A DNA stretch of 64,000 nt from Anaerolineaceae bacterium (GCA_020634165.1 JACKCF010000002.1:310001-374000), one strand, 5' to 3'; positions 26,612-35,254 are shown, counted from the first letter of the stretch. Numbers and translations: made by a program. The notes: generated by a model from the letters alone, not told the origin.

Positions 26612-27298
26612 CTATTCCACGTTGAAGGTATCACCAGGGTCCATGACAATAGGCTGGGCGTCGGTCTCGTGATTGACCATCTGCGCCCATTGGCCACCAT
26701 TCTGTACAATCGGCGTGAAGGTGTTATAGTGCATGGGGATCACATACTTGGGACGCAGCATCTTAATCGCCTTGATGCTGTCCTCAACGCCCATCGTGAA
26801 GACATCACCAATCGGCAGCATCGCCACATCAATTGATTCCTCACCAATCAGCTTCATATCGCCGAACAGGCTGGTATCTCCTGCAAAATAAACTCGCTTG
26901 CCACTCGCCTGGACAATGAAGCCATTTGGCTGGCCGCCATAGGTGCCATCCGGGAATGATGAGCTATGGAAAGCAACGGTCCACTTGGCATTGAAAAAAT
27001 CGCCGTAGTACGAGCCGCCTGGGTTCACCTGGAAGACGTTCTCCACGCCCTTCGCCAGGAAGTAATTGCCCATTTCAAAATTGCAGACAACCAGCGCGCC
27101 TGTGCGCTTGGCAATTGGGACGACATCAGCCGTATGATCACCATGCGCATGAGAAACCAGGATGACCTCAGGGGACAAATCATCGGGATTGGCCGCTGCC
27201 AGCGGGTTCCCTGTCAGGAACGGGTCCACCAGAACGCTGTGTCCGTCAATGTCAAAAGCGAAAGCAGAATGTCCAAGCCATTGAATTGAAAAATTCAT
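26612..27298 (-). CDS. UPF0173-type metal-dependent hydrolase (metallo-beta-lactamase fold)
   Basis: 228 residues. IQWLGHSAFAFDIDG, VLVDPFLTGNPLA, the metal motif VSHAHGDHTADVVPIAKRTG, VYFAGDTSLFGDM and YVIPMHYNTF are the ordered motifs of the UPF0173/YtkL group. The first motif is HAHGDH, the usual HxHxDH. The physiological substrate is unknown. ATG 27298 has AGGAGT eight bases upstream. The frame extends upstream without support. Confidence 0.85.
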   Translation of the reverse strand: MNFSIQWLGHSAFAFDIDGHSVLVDPFLTGNPLAAANPDDLSPEVILVSHAHGDHTADVVPIAKRTGALVVCNFEMGNYFLAKGVENVFQVNPGGSYYGDFFNAKWTVAFHSSSFPDGTYGGQPNGFIVQASGKRVYFAGDTSLFGDMKLIGEESIDVAMLPIGDVFTMGVEDSIKAIKMLRPKYVIPMHYNTFTPIVQNGGQWAQMVNHETDAQPIVMDPGDTFNVE

Positions 27299-27386
27299 AT
27301 AGATTACTCCTGTCAAACAAAGCCAAACTACAGCCCCGACTACACGGTATGGCACCAGGTTCTATAGATTGGATCGCAATCTTATT

Positions 27387-28727
27387 TTAGCTTTCGGGCG
27401 TTGCTTTTGCATCCTCATTGGACGTAGCACCATTAGTCGGGGCCGGAACAGTCGGCAAGCTAAGGACGAATGTTGATCCTTTGCCGATGCCAGCGCTCTC
27501 TGCCCAGATACGTCCACCATGAGCCTCTACAATAGCGCGACTGATGCTTAAGCCAATTCCCAGGCCGCCATGATGCCGAACCATGTGATCTTCGACCTGA
27601 TAGAATTCCTCGAAGATTTTTTCAATCTGTTCTGGGTCAATGCCAATGCCCTGGTCCGCCACACGGATGCGAACCTCTTTATCCGTGAGGCCCGCCCCCG
27701 CCTCCACATGAATGAGGTTGCCCGGCTCTGTAAAAGCGATGGCATTGTTCAAAAGATTGGTTAGCACCATAATCATGCGAGTATGATCTACGCTGATATA
27801 GGCGTCATTTTCCGGCGACTTGATGACAATCTCATGCTTATCGACGTCAATCAGCGATTGGCTTTCCATCCATAGCGAATCGAACAACTCGCTGATGCGC
27901 AGTGTTTCCAGATGCAGGTCGCTCTGCTTTTGCTTGACATAACGCAGGTTAACCATATCTTCGATAATTTTGCGCAGTCGCAGGGCACTCTCTAACACTT
28001 TGGAGGCATGGCTCTGGGTATCGACGTCTTCATGATCCTGCAAAAAGCTGGCATAGCCCATAATCACACCCAGTGGTGTGCGCAATTCGTGCGAGGCAAT
28101 CGCGATGAAGTTGTTCTTTAGCTTATCAACCTCGCTCAGTTCTTCGTTCGCGCGGCGCAGTTCCATAACCAATTGCGCGCCTTCAATCGCGACTGCTGCC
28201 TGGGCCGCCAGGATCATCAGATAACGGCGATCTTCCTGCGTCCAGGCGCCTGTGCGTTTGTTGATAACTTCCAGCACACCAATGACCTTGTTCTTGTAGG
28301 TCATGGGGACACCCAATAAGGAACGGGTTTCAAAGGCGATGTCCTCATCGACCTTGTCATAATGACGCGGATCAGTCTGGGCATCATCGACCTGAACAAT
28401 TTCACGGGTCCGCAATATTTCCCCGGCGATGCTGTCCATTGGCACCGGTGTACCAATCAGGCTGTTGGTGTTATCAAGCGTGGTAGAAGCTGCAAAGAAG
28501 AGCTGCTGCTTCTTGTTGTTCCATAACAGAACCGATGCCGCATCACAGGCCATGATCTCGACAGCAACATCCATAATCCGTTTGAGCAGTGGGTCCAGTT
28601 GCATACGCGAGTTCAGCACGACGCTGACATCGACCAACTTCTCCAGCGTTGCAACCTGATTTTCCAACTGGCTTACACGATCTTGTAAAGCCTGAACATC
28701 CATGTTCACCATTACCGTTGATAACAT
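27387..28727 (-). CDS. GAF-domain sensor histidine kinase
   Basis: 446 residues, no membrane helix. An N-terminal coiled coil (ALQDRVSQLENQVATLEKLV) is followed by a GAF domain (about 35-185, ACDAASVLLWNNKKQQLFFA, SLLGVPMTYKNKVIGVLEVI), the HisKA H-box FIAIASHELRTPLGVIMGYA and a complete HATPase (N-box LTNLLNNAIAF, G1 VRIADQGIGID-like, G2 GGLGIGLSISRAIVEAHGG). It would phosphorylate a response regulator encoded elsewhere, since none adjoins. The upstream side is the gene-free iterated region. Confidence 0.9.
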   Translation of the reverse strand: MLSTVMVNMDVQALQDRVSQLENQVATLEKLVDVSVVLNSRMQLDPLLKRIMDVAVEIMACDAASVLLWNNKKQQLFFAASTTLDNTNSLIGTPVPMDSIAGEILRTREIVQVDDAQTDPRHYDKVDEDIAFETRSLLGVPMTYKNKVIGVLEVINKRTGAWTQEDRRYLMILAAQAAVAIEGAQLVMELRRANEELSEVDKLKNNFIAIASHELRTPLGVIMGYASFLQDHEDVDTQSHASKVLESALRLRKIIEDMVNLRYVKQKQSDLHLETLRISELFDSLWMESQSLIDVDKHEIVIKSPENDAYISVDHTRMIMVLTNLLNNAIAFTEPGNLIHVEAGAGLTDKEVRIRVADQGIGIDPEQIEKIFEEFYQVEDHMVRHHGGLGIGLSISRAIVEAHGGRIWAESAGIGKGSTFVLSLPTVPAPTNGATSNEDAKATPES

Positions 28728-28901
28728 TTGCCTCTTGTCATTGTAGCATCAAGCTTTTGATCCTGCGAAAAGATTTTGTGCTTTAAACCACAATTTTTAT
28801 TTTGCTTTTTGCATTCGGTTTGAGGTGGGTTTTGGTGTTTTGGAAAAAGAACATCCCCATAAAAAGAGAACGTATAAAAGTAGTTGTATTAGTTGTAGGG
28901 C

Positions 28902-29206
28902 CTGTTCAAACTGTTCAAAACTCGGTAATCCAGGGCATTAAGTTGGGAAAAATTAACCGTTTTTTCCCAATTCATACCCAAGTCAAGAGGCAGTTATCAC
29001 AACTTGGCAAACTCATTTTGGATAGTTGGGAAAAAAGTTTTGAACAGCCTGCTGTGTAAAACTTTGCACATATGCACAACCTGTGCAAAAGTTTTGAACA
29101 ATGACGGAATTTGTTACAGAGAAACGCATTTTACGCCTGAGTTATGAACAGCCTGTCGAAAGTTTTGAACAGGCAAAAGGCGAGTTTTGAACAGAGTTTT
29201 GAACAG
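28902..29206. repeat. Iteron-like GTTTTGAACAG sites (8 copies)
   Basis: Direct copies begin at 29037, 29091 (last base changed), 29141 (GTTATGAACAG), 29162, 29184 and 29196. Inverted copies (CTGTTCAAA) lie at 28902 and 28911. The 29037 and 29141 copies share the longer TGAACAGCCTG. Spacing is irregular, with 10-22 bp between the last three. This fits multiple binding sites of one protein, such as a replication initiator or a repressor. Confidence 0.65.
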
Positions 29207-29462
29207 ACAACTTTATTAATGTGGTTAATACTTGGGTTATGGGGAAATATCGTGGACCGACTTGGGAAATCCGCTTCCGAACGGGCGTTCGCATATCCCA
29301 ATGATTTTGGGTTAAAGCGGCGGATTAATGCTGATAGGCTTTTGTTTTATTTGGGATACCCAAATGGCTGTCGAGCGTTATCCCAAGAAAATTGGGTTAT
29401 ACCGGTCATTTTATAGCAAAAATCTTGGGATAAACGGAACATTTGTGTTAAATCGCTTAACA

Positions 29463-29488
29463 TAAAAGCGGCCTTCTTATAGGCCGCT
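29463..29488 (-). terminator. Terminator of the phage-like operon
   Basis: Read on the minus strand, AGCGGCC-tataagaa-GGCCGCT followed by TTTATG. Confidence 0.65.
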
Positions 29489-29525
29489 CCTATGGGAAAA
29501 GCATCGATTTTCGCCCGAATGCGGG

Positions 29526-29849
29526 CTAACCGATGCCTTCTTCACTGTTTTCCATGAGGGCATCCAGCACCGCGTCGATCAATTCCTGAATCTGCTCGCG
29601 TGGCAGTGCCGATGGATTTGTCTGCCGAGCGGCCACCGCGGCATCTTCAATGGTATAGCCGCCGATGAGCGCCAGAGCGAGCGTAATCAGCAGTACCAGA
29701 ATTTCGACGCGCACGGCGACCAGTTCCGGTACGACGATGGTCATCAGCCCGACGATGAGCGCGCTGATCGCAATCAATACGCGCCGCGATTTCAGCGCCA
29801 GGATGATCGGGTCAATCAGCGCGCGCCGTTGGCTTTTGTCTTCCGGCAT
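29526..29849 (-). CDS. Holin-like small membrane protein
   Basis: 107 residues with two closely spaced helices (RVLIAISALIVGLMTIVVPE, VEILVLLITLALALIGGYTI) flanked by charged ends, and a C-terminal acidic helix (QIQELIDAVLDALME). AAGGAG lies six bases before ATG 29849. Two short helices with a charged tail next to a tail-tip-like gene recalls phage holins, but this is by topology and context only. Confidence 0.55.
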   Translation of the reverse strand: MPEDKSQRRALIDPIILALKSRRVLIAISALIVGLMTIVVPELVAVRVEILVLLITLALALIGGYTIEDAAVAARQTNPSALPREQIQELIDAVLDALMENSEEGIG

Positions 29850-29943
29850 AGAACTCTCCTTATATAGTGGCAGTTTGTGGGCTATCTAGTTGTGGGCAAG
29901 GCGCTGCCTTGCTTGATAGGAAAATTTGTGCCCTGCGGCAGGA

Positions 29944-30291
29944 TTAATCGATGTGCCGCAAATCGCGGAGTTCGGCTTCCAGCCAGGCGACTTTGCTGGC
30001 AAGCGCCTGGATTTGCGGCGAGGTTCCGCGATAGTCGTCCAGGTCAATCTTGATGGCATTGTCGGCGCGTGTTTGCTCAAGCTCAGCTTGTTCAGCCGCC
30101 TCGATGGCGCGCTCTTCCAGGATGGCCTGCCAACTGGCTTCCAGTTCTTCCAGCGTGGGCACCGGACGTTCATCCGCCCAGGTACTTACAAGCGCCGGAT
30201 AGCTATCCGCGCGCCGGAACTGAGCATTGGCGTAGATAGCCTCGACAGCCAATGCGAGGTCGAGTGGCTCGGCGGGAGTAGGTGTGGTCAT
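29944..30291 (-). CDS. Small helical protein of the phage-like trio
   Basis: 115 residues, largely helical and acidic: LDLALAVEAIYANAQFRRAD, TLEELEASWQAILEERAIEA and a C-terminal coiled coil IQALASKVAWLEAELRDL. Its ATG follows the stop of the tail-tip gene by two bases (TAA-TC-ATG), so it is translationally coupled. Tail-assembly or tail-fibre accessory proteins of phages have such features; no family is recognised with confidence. Confidence 0.5.
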   Translation of the reverse strand: MTTPTPAEPLDLALAVEAIYANAQFRRADSYPALVSTWADERPVPTLEELEASWQAILEERAIEAAEQAELEQTRADNAIKIDLDDYRGTSPQIQALASKVAWLEAELRDLRHID

Positions 30292-30293
30292 GA

Positions 30294-30845
30294 TTATTTC
30301 ACCCGCCAGATTTCGACGACAGCATAGACTTCCGTGCCCCAGGCCGCCCGCTGACCAAAACCGAAGGTCGCGCTGGTTGTCAGGGCATAGTGCTGCAACT
30401 CGAATGTTTTGGCTGATGTAATCGTGAAGAACGCCTGCAAGGTCGCTGTGGTTTGGGCTGCATTCGCCGATGAAGCATAGGCATTCGGCCCGACCATCAC
30501 GCTCACGTTATCAGTGATATTTTGCAGGTTGAGCTTGTGCTGATCGACAGCCGCCGCCGGGGCCTGTGCGCGCACATAGTATGTACCTGGGGCCAGCGTG
30601 AACTGGTTGCCGCCCAATGTGACGTTGCCCTGGGCATCCCCATATTTCGTATTGAGGGTGCGTGTGCGCCAGGCGCCACCGGTAAAGGTGCCACCATAGG
30701 ACAGGGCTGCTTTTTCATCCCGCAGCAGCGTATAGGAATTCAGCAATTGGCTGAGGAAAGCGATATTGCCGCTGACCTGCGCATTGAGGTCGGCGGCGGT
30801 CAGGGGTTCGTCATTGACCCAGGTTTTAGGGGATGTCCATGTCAT
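30294..30845 (-). CDS. Phage tail-tip/fibre-like protein
   Basis: 183 residues. The N-terminus (WTSPKTWVNDEPLTAADLNA) has the 'W...G/NEPLTA..LN' form common at the start of phage fibre and baseplate proteins. The rest is low-charge beta sequence rich in Thr, Gly and Asn (GTFTGGAWRTRTLNTKYGDA, TLGGNQFTLAPGTYYVRAQA). GGAG lies seven bases before ATG 30845. It is the first gene of the trio. No capsid, portal or terminase gene is near, so this is a remnant or a co-opted piece. Confidence 0.55.
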   Translation of the reverse strand: MTWTSPKTWVNDEPLTAADLNAQVSGNIAFLSQLLNSYTLLRDEKAALSYGGTFTGGAWRTRTLNTKYGDAQGNVTLGGNQFTLAPGTYYVRAQAPAAAVDQHKLNLQNITDNVSVMVGPNAYASSANAAQTTATLQAFFTITSAKTFELQHYALTTSATFGFGQRAAWGTEVYAVVEIWRVK

Positions 30846-30948
30846 GGGATGGCTCCGTGAAGCGCTTTTAATGGTATGCTGCCAGCGTATCACGGGGCCT
30901 ATCTTAAGAGGTGAACATTTGGTTTACCATTTGGTACGCTTTTGCCCG

Positions 30949-32592
30949 TTACCTGGACGGACTGTACCTTGCGTTCCACATATGCAGATGTTCCTGAACA
31001 TCCACTGGATAGAACGACCACAATTCCTCCGGAATATCCGATATGATATCCGGCAGGGTGTCGGTTACTTCGCTATTGCCCTCAGCGGCATGGACGTCAA
31101 ATGAATTGATCCAACCAACCCGGCCATTGCGGGTATCGCGCGCCAATAGCCATTTTTGTATCGTAAAATCGTCATACCACATCAGGTAGACCTCAAGCGG
31201 CGTTTCGTTATTCGTGAACACCTCAAACTTTTCGCTACCTATGTAAGAAGGCTCAGCTTCTAACGCCTCGCCATCATTCCCCAGCACGACCAGATAAGGG
31301 CCGAGTTCGACGCGCTCGGTTGCGACATTAAAGCTGCTTTCAGCATCGGCTGGATGGTCAAGCATGGGAATATCCCCGCTCAGGTCGGCGACAATGCGCA
31401 CTGCAGGCAGCCACGCCAGTAGCTCCGGCTGCTGCGGAATTTCCGCCAGGTACCAGCGATCATCGGGATTGTTGGCATTACTCACCTGAGCCTCGATGCG
31501 AACGCTGGGAACGCCAAAGAACCAGGTTATCGGTTCGGCTTCAAAATGGATGCCATTATCAACCTGCGTCAGATGATAAAGGATCACTGCTTCTGATGGT
31601 TCCTCTATCAGTGCGATACCGTTTGCGAAAGCGCCCCATTCTTCAGGATAGTGCTGTAAACTGGCGCGTTCTTCTTCTGTCAAAGCGACTTTGCTCGCTT
31701 CGATCCAGATGACGCTCCATTCAGGATGGCTCGGCGCTGTGCCCGTATACCAGATCAGATCGTTTTCCGGCTGGTAAAGCCAGTACGTGACGATGACTTC
31801 CTGGCGGGGTGGGAGGACAGCAAAGGGTTCGGCATAGGTTGCGGGTTCATGGAATATTGGCGCAAGGCTCACTGTAGTCGTCGGGAGGCGGTCAACTATC
31901 GCTGGCTGGTCGGCCAGATTATCGGGGTTAGCTCGACTATTGAGTGCAATTGCGGCGATGACGACAGCCGCTACTATCAGCAGCGGAATCAGGGCTAACC
32001 AGGGCGAGCGTCCGCGCTTGGGCTTGGTGGATGTCGGCCTCTGCACGGATTTGTTCATGCGAGTGTCGCCAGCCGTCACCGTTTTGCTGAGGATTGGGGC
32101 TGGCTCGATAGAAGGTGGCTTCGGTGGGGTTACGTCTGCTTCCTGGGTATCGAGTGGTTTTTGATGGGCCGGCAGGGATTCATCGCCGTTGTCGGTTGAA
32201 GGCAGGTCCAATCCATGCCGTCGCAATTCGCCCCGCAACTGCCGGAATGCTATGTCGAAGTCCTGGCTGTGGAAATCGATGTATTGCAGGCGATGAAGCT
32301 GAAAGTGCACGTTGGTGGGTCGCCAGAGGATGGGGATCAGGACGGTGCCCTGATCTTTGGCGTACTGCCACTCGTCGCGCACATTTTCCGATGCCATCGA
32401 CTCCGGCGAGAGCAGAATGAGCAGGGCGTCACATTCATCCAACCCCTGCTGGATGGCCTGGCTCCAGTTCACACCAGCGGCGATGTCTTCCAGGTCCAGC
32501 CAGACATCCGCACCCGCGTCGGTAAGCTCGCTCGCAAGATCAACCGCGAATTCCTGATCGACGCGGCTGTAACTGATGAAGATGCTCGGCAT
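30949..32592 (-). CDS. TIR-domain protein with membrane helix and extracellular SH3-like region (paralogue A)
   Basis: 547 residues. TIR domain 1-140: IFISYSRVDQEFAVDLASEL, VWLDLEDIAAG and SPESMASENVRDEWQYA, with Glu74 at the position of the catalytic Glu of NAD-cleaving TIR domains. A Pro-rich linker, a basic patch (KPKRGRS) and a helix (WLALIPLLIVAAVVIAAIAL, about 215-235) follow. The 310-residue outer part ends with an SH3b-like strand set (LLARDTRNGRVGWINSFDVH). It sits 68 bp downstream of paralogue B. ATG 32592 has GAGGT upstream. The layout suggests an outside sensor linked to a cytoplasmic TIR effector; family membership of the TIR domain is firm, the role is inferred. Confidence 0.8.
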   Translation of the reverse strand: MPSIFISYSRVDQEFAVDLASELTDAGADVWLDLEDIAAGVNWSQAIQQGLDECDALLILLSPESMASENVRDEWQYAKDQGTVLIPILWRPTNVHFQLHRLQYIDFHSQDFDIAFRQLRGELRRHGLDLPSTDNGDESLPAHQKPLDTQEADVTPPKPPSIEPAPILSKTVTAGDTRMNKSVQRPTSTKPKRGRSPWLALIPLLIVAAVVIAAIALNSRANPDNLADQPAIVDRLPTTTVSLAPIFHEPATYAEPFAVLPPRQEVIVTYWLYQPENDLIWYTGTAPSHPEWSVIWIEASKVALTEEERASLQHYPEEWGAFANGIALIEEPSEAVILYHLTQVDNGIHFEAEPITWFFGVPSVRIEAQVSNANNPDDRWYLAEIPQQPELLAWLPAVRIVADLSGDIPMLDHPADAESSFNVATERVELGPYLVVLGNDGEALEAEPSYIGSEKFEVFTNNETPLEVYLMWYDDFTIQKWLLARDTRNGRVGWINSFDVHAAEGNSEVTDTLPDIISDIPEELWSFYPVDVQEHLHMWNARYSPSR

Positions 32593-32660
32593 GCTGACCT
32601 CGTTTCGGTCGCTAGTCAACCTACCTAAAGCATACCCCATTCCATCAGACGAAGATACGA

Positions 32661-33875
32661 CTAAGGTGCTGTCGTAGGTATGAAGAACGGCGTCAAAATC
32701 AGGAAGCGATCCACAGGAATGATCGGCTCCAGCGTGATCGGAATGATGCGCACATCATCCACGCTGAGGGTGACGCCGCCGCTCGGTGTTGGCGTTTCTG
32801 TTGGCACCGGGTAGGGTTCGACGTAGTAGGAGCCTTCCGCGAACGACGATTCCGCCGTCCAGCCGATCTGATCCTCGGTTTGTACCAGCCACCATACGTA
32901 GCCATCGGTACAGGCTGGCCCCAGATACACGCGATCCAGCACCACGCCTTCGCCAATCATGCCGATCTGTAATGAAGACACCGATGGCTGCTGACGCAGG
33001 CGATTGGCGCCACCAGTCGTCACAATGCGGGCTGTTTGTACCCCGATGTTCAGGCGTGGCATCAGATAGCCCGTGTAATCGGCTGGGCACAGCGCACTAC
33101 TGGGCAGCTCAATCACAGGTGTCACGACACTGACAAGCGTCGGCGTTGCCGTATGGGGTTCGGGCGTTGGTGTGCGCGTCGGCGCCTGATGGGTAGGCGT
33201 GGTAGGTGTGGCGGGTGTCAGCATGGGTGCGATTGTTTGGGTGGCAAGGGTAACGACGCCATCAACGAGACCCGATAACAGTTGATTCGCGGCCAGTGCG
33301 CCCACGAACACCACCGGAATGCCGATAATCAGCGCGATGAAGGCCATCGTCAAAAAGGATCGCCCCGATTCTTTGCGTTTGCGCGGCGGCGTTCGTCCAC
33401 CAGGCTGTTCGACAGCATCCATACGCGGAACGCTGCCAGGTGGCAATGTTTCTAGTTTGGATTGCTTCAGCGGCGTCAGGCGGGAATCTTCACCCCGGCG
33501 CAGGTCAAGTTCCGCCATCAACTGGTTGAAAGCATCCATGAATGTCTGCGCAGTAAAGTCGATGTACTGCAGACGATGTAATTGAAAATGCACTTTGGTC
33601 GGGCGCAGCAGCACTGGGATGATCGTCTTGCCATTGTCGAGGAAATATTGCCACTCATTGGTGACGTTAACCGATGCCATCGAATCCGGCGAGAGCACAA
33701 TGACCATTACATTGGCATTATCCAACCCCTGTTGGATCGCATTCGACCAGTTTTTGCCAGCGTGAATATCTTCTCGGTCGATCCAGACATCACGACCGTG
33801 CTGTTCCAGGGCACTGGCCAGTTGATAGGCAAAGGTCTCATCTTTGCGGCTGTAGCTAATGAAGATGCCCGACAT
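32661..33875 (-). CDS. TIR-domain protein with membrane helix and SH3b domain (paralogue B)
   Basis: 404 residues. TIR domain 1-140: IFISYSRKDETFAYQLASAL, DVWIDREDIHAGKNWSNAIQ, SPDSMASVNVTNEWQYF with Glu74 in the same place as in paralogue A, and VHFQLHRLQYIDF identical between the two. A basic stretch (PPRKRKESGR) precedes a helix (FLTMAFIALIIGIPVVFVGA). After a Thr/Pro linker there is an SH3b domain (NRLRQQPSVSSLQIGMIGEG, WWLVQTEDQIGWTAESSF). GGGGGA lies six bases before ATG 33875. It is first of the pair and probably co-transcribed with A. Confidence 0.85.
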   Translation of the reverse strand: MSGIFISYSRKDETFAYQLASALEQHGRDVWIDREDIHAGKNWSNAIQQGLDNANVMVIVLSPDSMASVNVTNEWQYFLDNGKTIIPVLLRPTKVHFQLHRLQYIDFTAQTFMDAFNQLMAELDLRRGEDSRLTPLKQSKLETLPPGSVPRMDAVEQPGGRTPPRKRKESGRSFLTMAFIALIIGIPVVFVGALAANQLLSGLVDGVVTLATQTIAPMLTPATPTTPTHQAPTRTPTPEPHTATPTLVSVVTPVIELPSSALCPADYTGYLMPRLNIGVQTARIVTTGGANRLRQQPSVSSLQIGMIGEGVVLDRVYLGPACTDGYVWWLVQTEDQIGWTAESSFAEGSYYVEPYPVPTETPTPSGGVTLSVDDVRIIPITLEPIIPVDRFLILTPFFIPTTAP

Positions 33876-34209
33876 CGAATATCCCCCAATTACGATATTC
33901 ATTAAAGCATAACACGGAAGACCCCTACACCTCCAGCGGGGACAATAAATCAGAACACATTTTTTATGAACTACGAATAAGCCTGAATCCTCACAATCGA
34001 ACGAAATAGTTCGCTATTTTGTATAGATTTATTGACAAAATCGAGGCGCCAGCACGCTCCAGACAAAATTTGGTATAAGATGATGTTGTTACAATACGTA
34101 ATATTCTATAGCTAACGATAATTTCAATGTCACCACTTATAGCTACACCATTGAACATGTCGGCTAAAAATCTCACCCTGAAAGTTGCGAGATAGTCGAG
34201 GCGCAGAGC
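33876..34209. other. AT-rich intergenic region between divergent TIR and FHA genes
   Basis: 334 bp. Contains CGAAC-gaaata-GTTCG (33998-34013) and several AT-rich runs that could hold divergent promoters. No small gene with a ribosome site was found. Confidence 0.5.
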
Positions 34210-34647
34210 ATGACAGGCAAACATTTTATCGAAGATTCTGAAATGGTCGTGACGCAGTTTCATCGCCCAGATTTCAGACAAAAGCAGCGCATCACCAATT
34301 CACTGGATCGTCCCGATGTCCCCTCGATTCTCGAATTTGAATTGGATGATGGGATGACTTTAAGCGCTGGCACGGATCGTGAAATCCTGATTGGTCGTCG
34401 TGCGCGTCCAGAAGACCCAGAAGTATCGCTTGATCTGGAGCATGTCAACGGTCGCGATCATGGTGTCTCTCGCTGCCATGCTATGGTGGCCGTTATCAGC
34501 GACAAAATCACAATTCAGGACCTCAACAGCCTGAACCACACACTGCTTAATGGCCAACGGCTTATCCCGATGAAGCGCTATACGCTGCGCGACGGCGATA
34601 TTTTGACCGTCGGCAAGCTCAATATGTGCATTCATTACGTGCTCTGA
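34210..34647 (+). CDS. FHA-domain phosphopeptide-binding protein
   Basis: 145 residues. The FHA core is EILIGRRARPEDPEVSLDL, GVSRCHAMVAVISDKITIQD, LNSLNHTLLNGQRLIPMKRY and LRDGDILTVGKL, with the usual GR, SR-H and N-x-T-x-x-N positions. It would bind phosphothreonine peptides made by Ser/Thr kinases; one is encoded 1.6 kb downstream. The N-terminal 35 residues are not part of the domain. GAGGCG precedes ATG 34210, and a strong terminator follows. Confidence 0.9.
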   Translation: MTGKHFIEDSEMVVTQFHRPDFRQKQRITNSLDRPDVPSILEFELDDGMTLSAGTDREILIGRRARPEDPEVSLDLEHVNGRDHGVSRCHAMVAVISDKITIQDLNSLNHTLLNGQRLIPMKRYTLRDGDILTVGKLNMCIHYVL

Positions 34648-34675
34648 TTGCGCTCCCTCCTAACGAAAAACGATG

Positions 34676-34698
34676 GCCGGGGAATCCCCGGCTTTTTT
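34676..34698 (+). terminator. Terminator of the FHA gene
   Basis: GCCGGGG-aat-CCCCGGC followed by six T. Confidence 0.9.
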
Positions 34699-34816
34699 GT
34701 TACTCAGGCAGGCTGCATATTGCGACCTAAAATTTAGAACATTAACTATCTGATACGGAAAATTGTGGTAAATTCATTTTATATCGTAACATTATGTAAT
34801 GTGAGTAAGCGAACGC

Positions 34817-35095
34817 ATGGCCACCATCCCACAACAGCCACAAGCACAGACACCGTATTACTATGCAGTCGGCCTTCTGCAATCCGGCAAAAAACCTGCC
34901 GATGTCGAAGAAGCTCTGGTCGCTGATGGTCTCAGCAATCAGCGCGCTAAGGCCGTTGTCAACAACTTACAGCAGGCCAAAAAAGTTTCGCTGCTGCACT
35001 TCATTCACATGCATCCAATACTGCATAAGTTTGAAGCCAAACTAAGCCGTGCCATTAGCGGCGTCACCGATCGCTTCATCCGAGGTGACAACTAA
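34817..35095 (+). CDS. Hypothetical 92-residue protein
   Basis: A helical protein: YYAVGLLQSGKKPADVEEAL, VADGLSNQRAKAVVNNLQQA, then a His-rich segment LLHFIHMHPILHKFEAKLSR. The first half looks like a small UBA/HTH-type helical bundle. No family is recognised. There is no strong ribosome site, but the terminator immediately after supports a real transcription unit. Confidence 0.6.
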   Translation: MATIPQQPQAQTPYYYAVGLLQSGKKPADVEEALVADGLSNQRAKAVVNNLQQAKKVSLLHFIHMHPILHKFEAKLSRAISGVTDRFIRGDN

Positions 35096-35150
35096 ACCCA
35101 AATCGCATTTTCCGTGCCAGTTGACCACTGGCGAAAGATAATCAGGATTC

Positions 35151-35182
35151 AACAAAGCTGGCCGTACGGAGCCGGCTTTGTT
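35151..35182 (+). terminator. Terminator of the 92-residue protein gene
   Basis: AACAAAGC-t-GGC...GCC-g-GCTTTGTT stem; only a short T-run follows. Confidence 0.65.
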
Positions 35183-35237
35183 GGTTAATGGGCCTGTGAA
35201 CGCAACCCACATAATGCCGACATGTTGTCTTCACAAT

Positions 35238-35254
35238 GTCTACAAAAGTTAGAC
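35238..35254 (+). promoter_or_regulatory. Inverted repeat upstream of the DUF2202-like gene
   Basis: GTCTA-caaaagt-TAGAC, 46 bp before the start codon of the ferritin-like gene; a possible operator. Confidence 0.3.

Larger units (their letters stand above)
28728..29525. other. Gene-free AT-rich block with iterated motifs
   Basis: About 800 bp without a convincing gene. It contains eight GTTTTGAACAG-like sites, a TTGGGAAAAA inverted repeat at 28943-28970, a TTTGCACA...TGTGCAAA pair near 29063-29089, recurrent TTGGG motifs at about 29232, 29262, 29309, 29351 and 29393, TTTGGGATACCCAAA as a 15-bp palindrome near 29349, and CGAAC-N4-GTTCG at 29278-29291. Base composition is clearly richer in A+T than both sides. 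Confidence 0.7.

Noticed and set aside
28802..29416. Two short plus-strand open frames of 85 and 90 codons
   Set aside because: They consist largely of the translated GTTTTGAACAG repeats, have no ribosome site and no protein-like composition.
29526..30845. A complete prophage
   Set aside because: Only three phage-like genes are present, with no integrase, capsid, portal, terminase or attachment-site duplication found.
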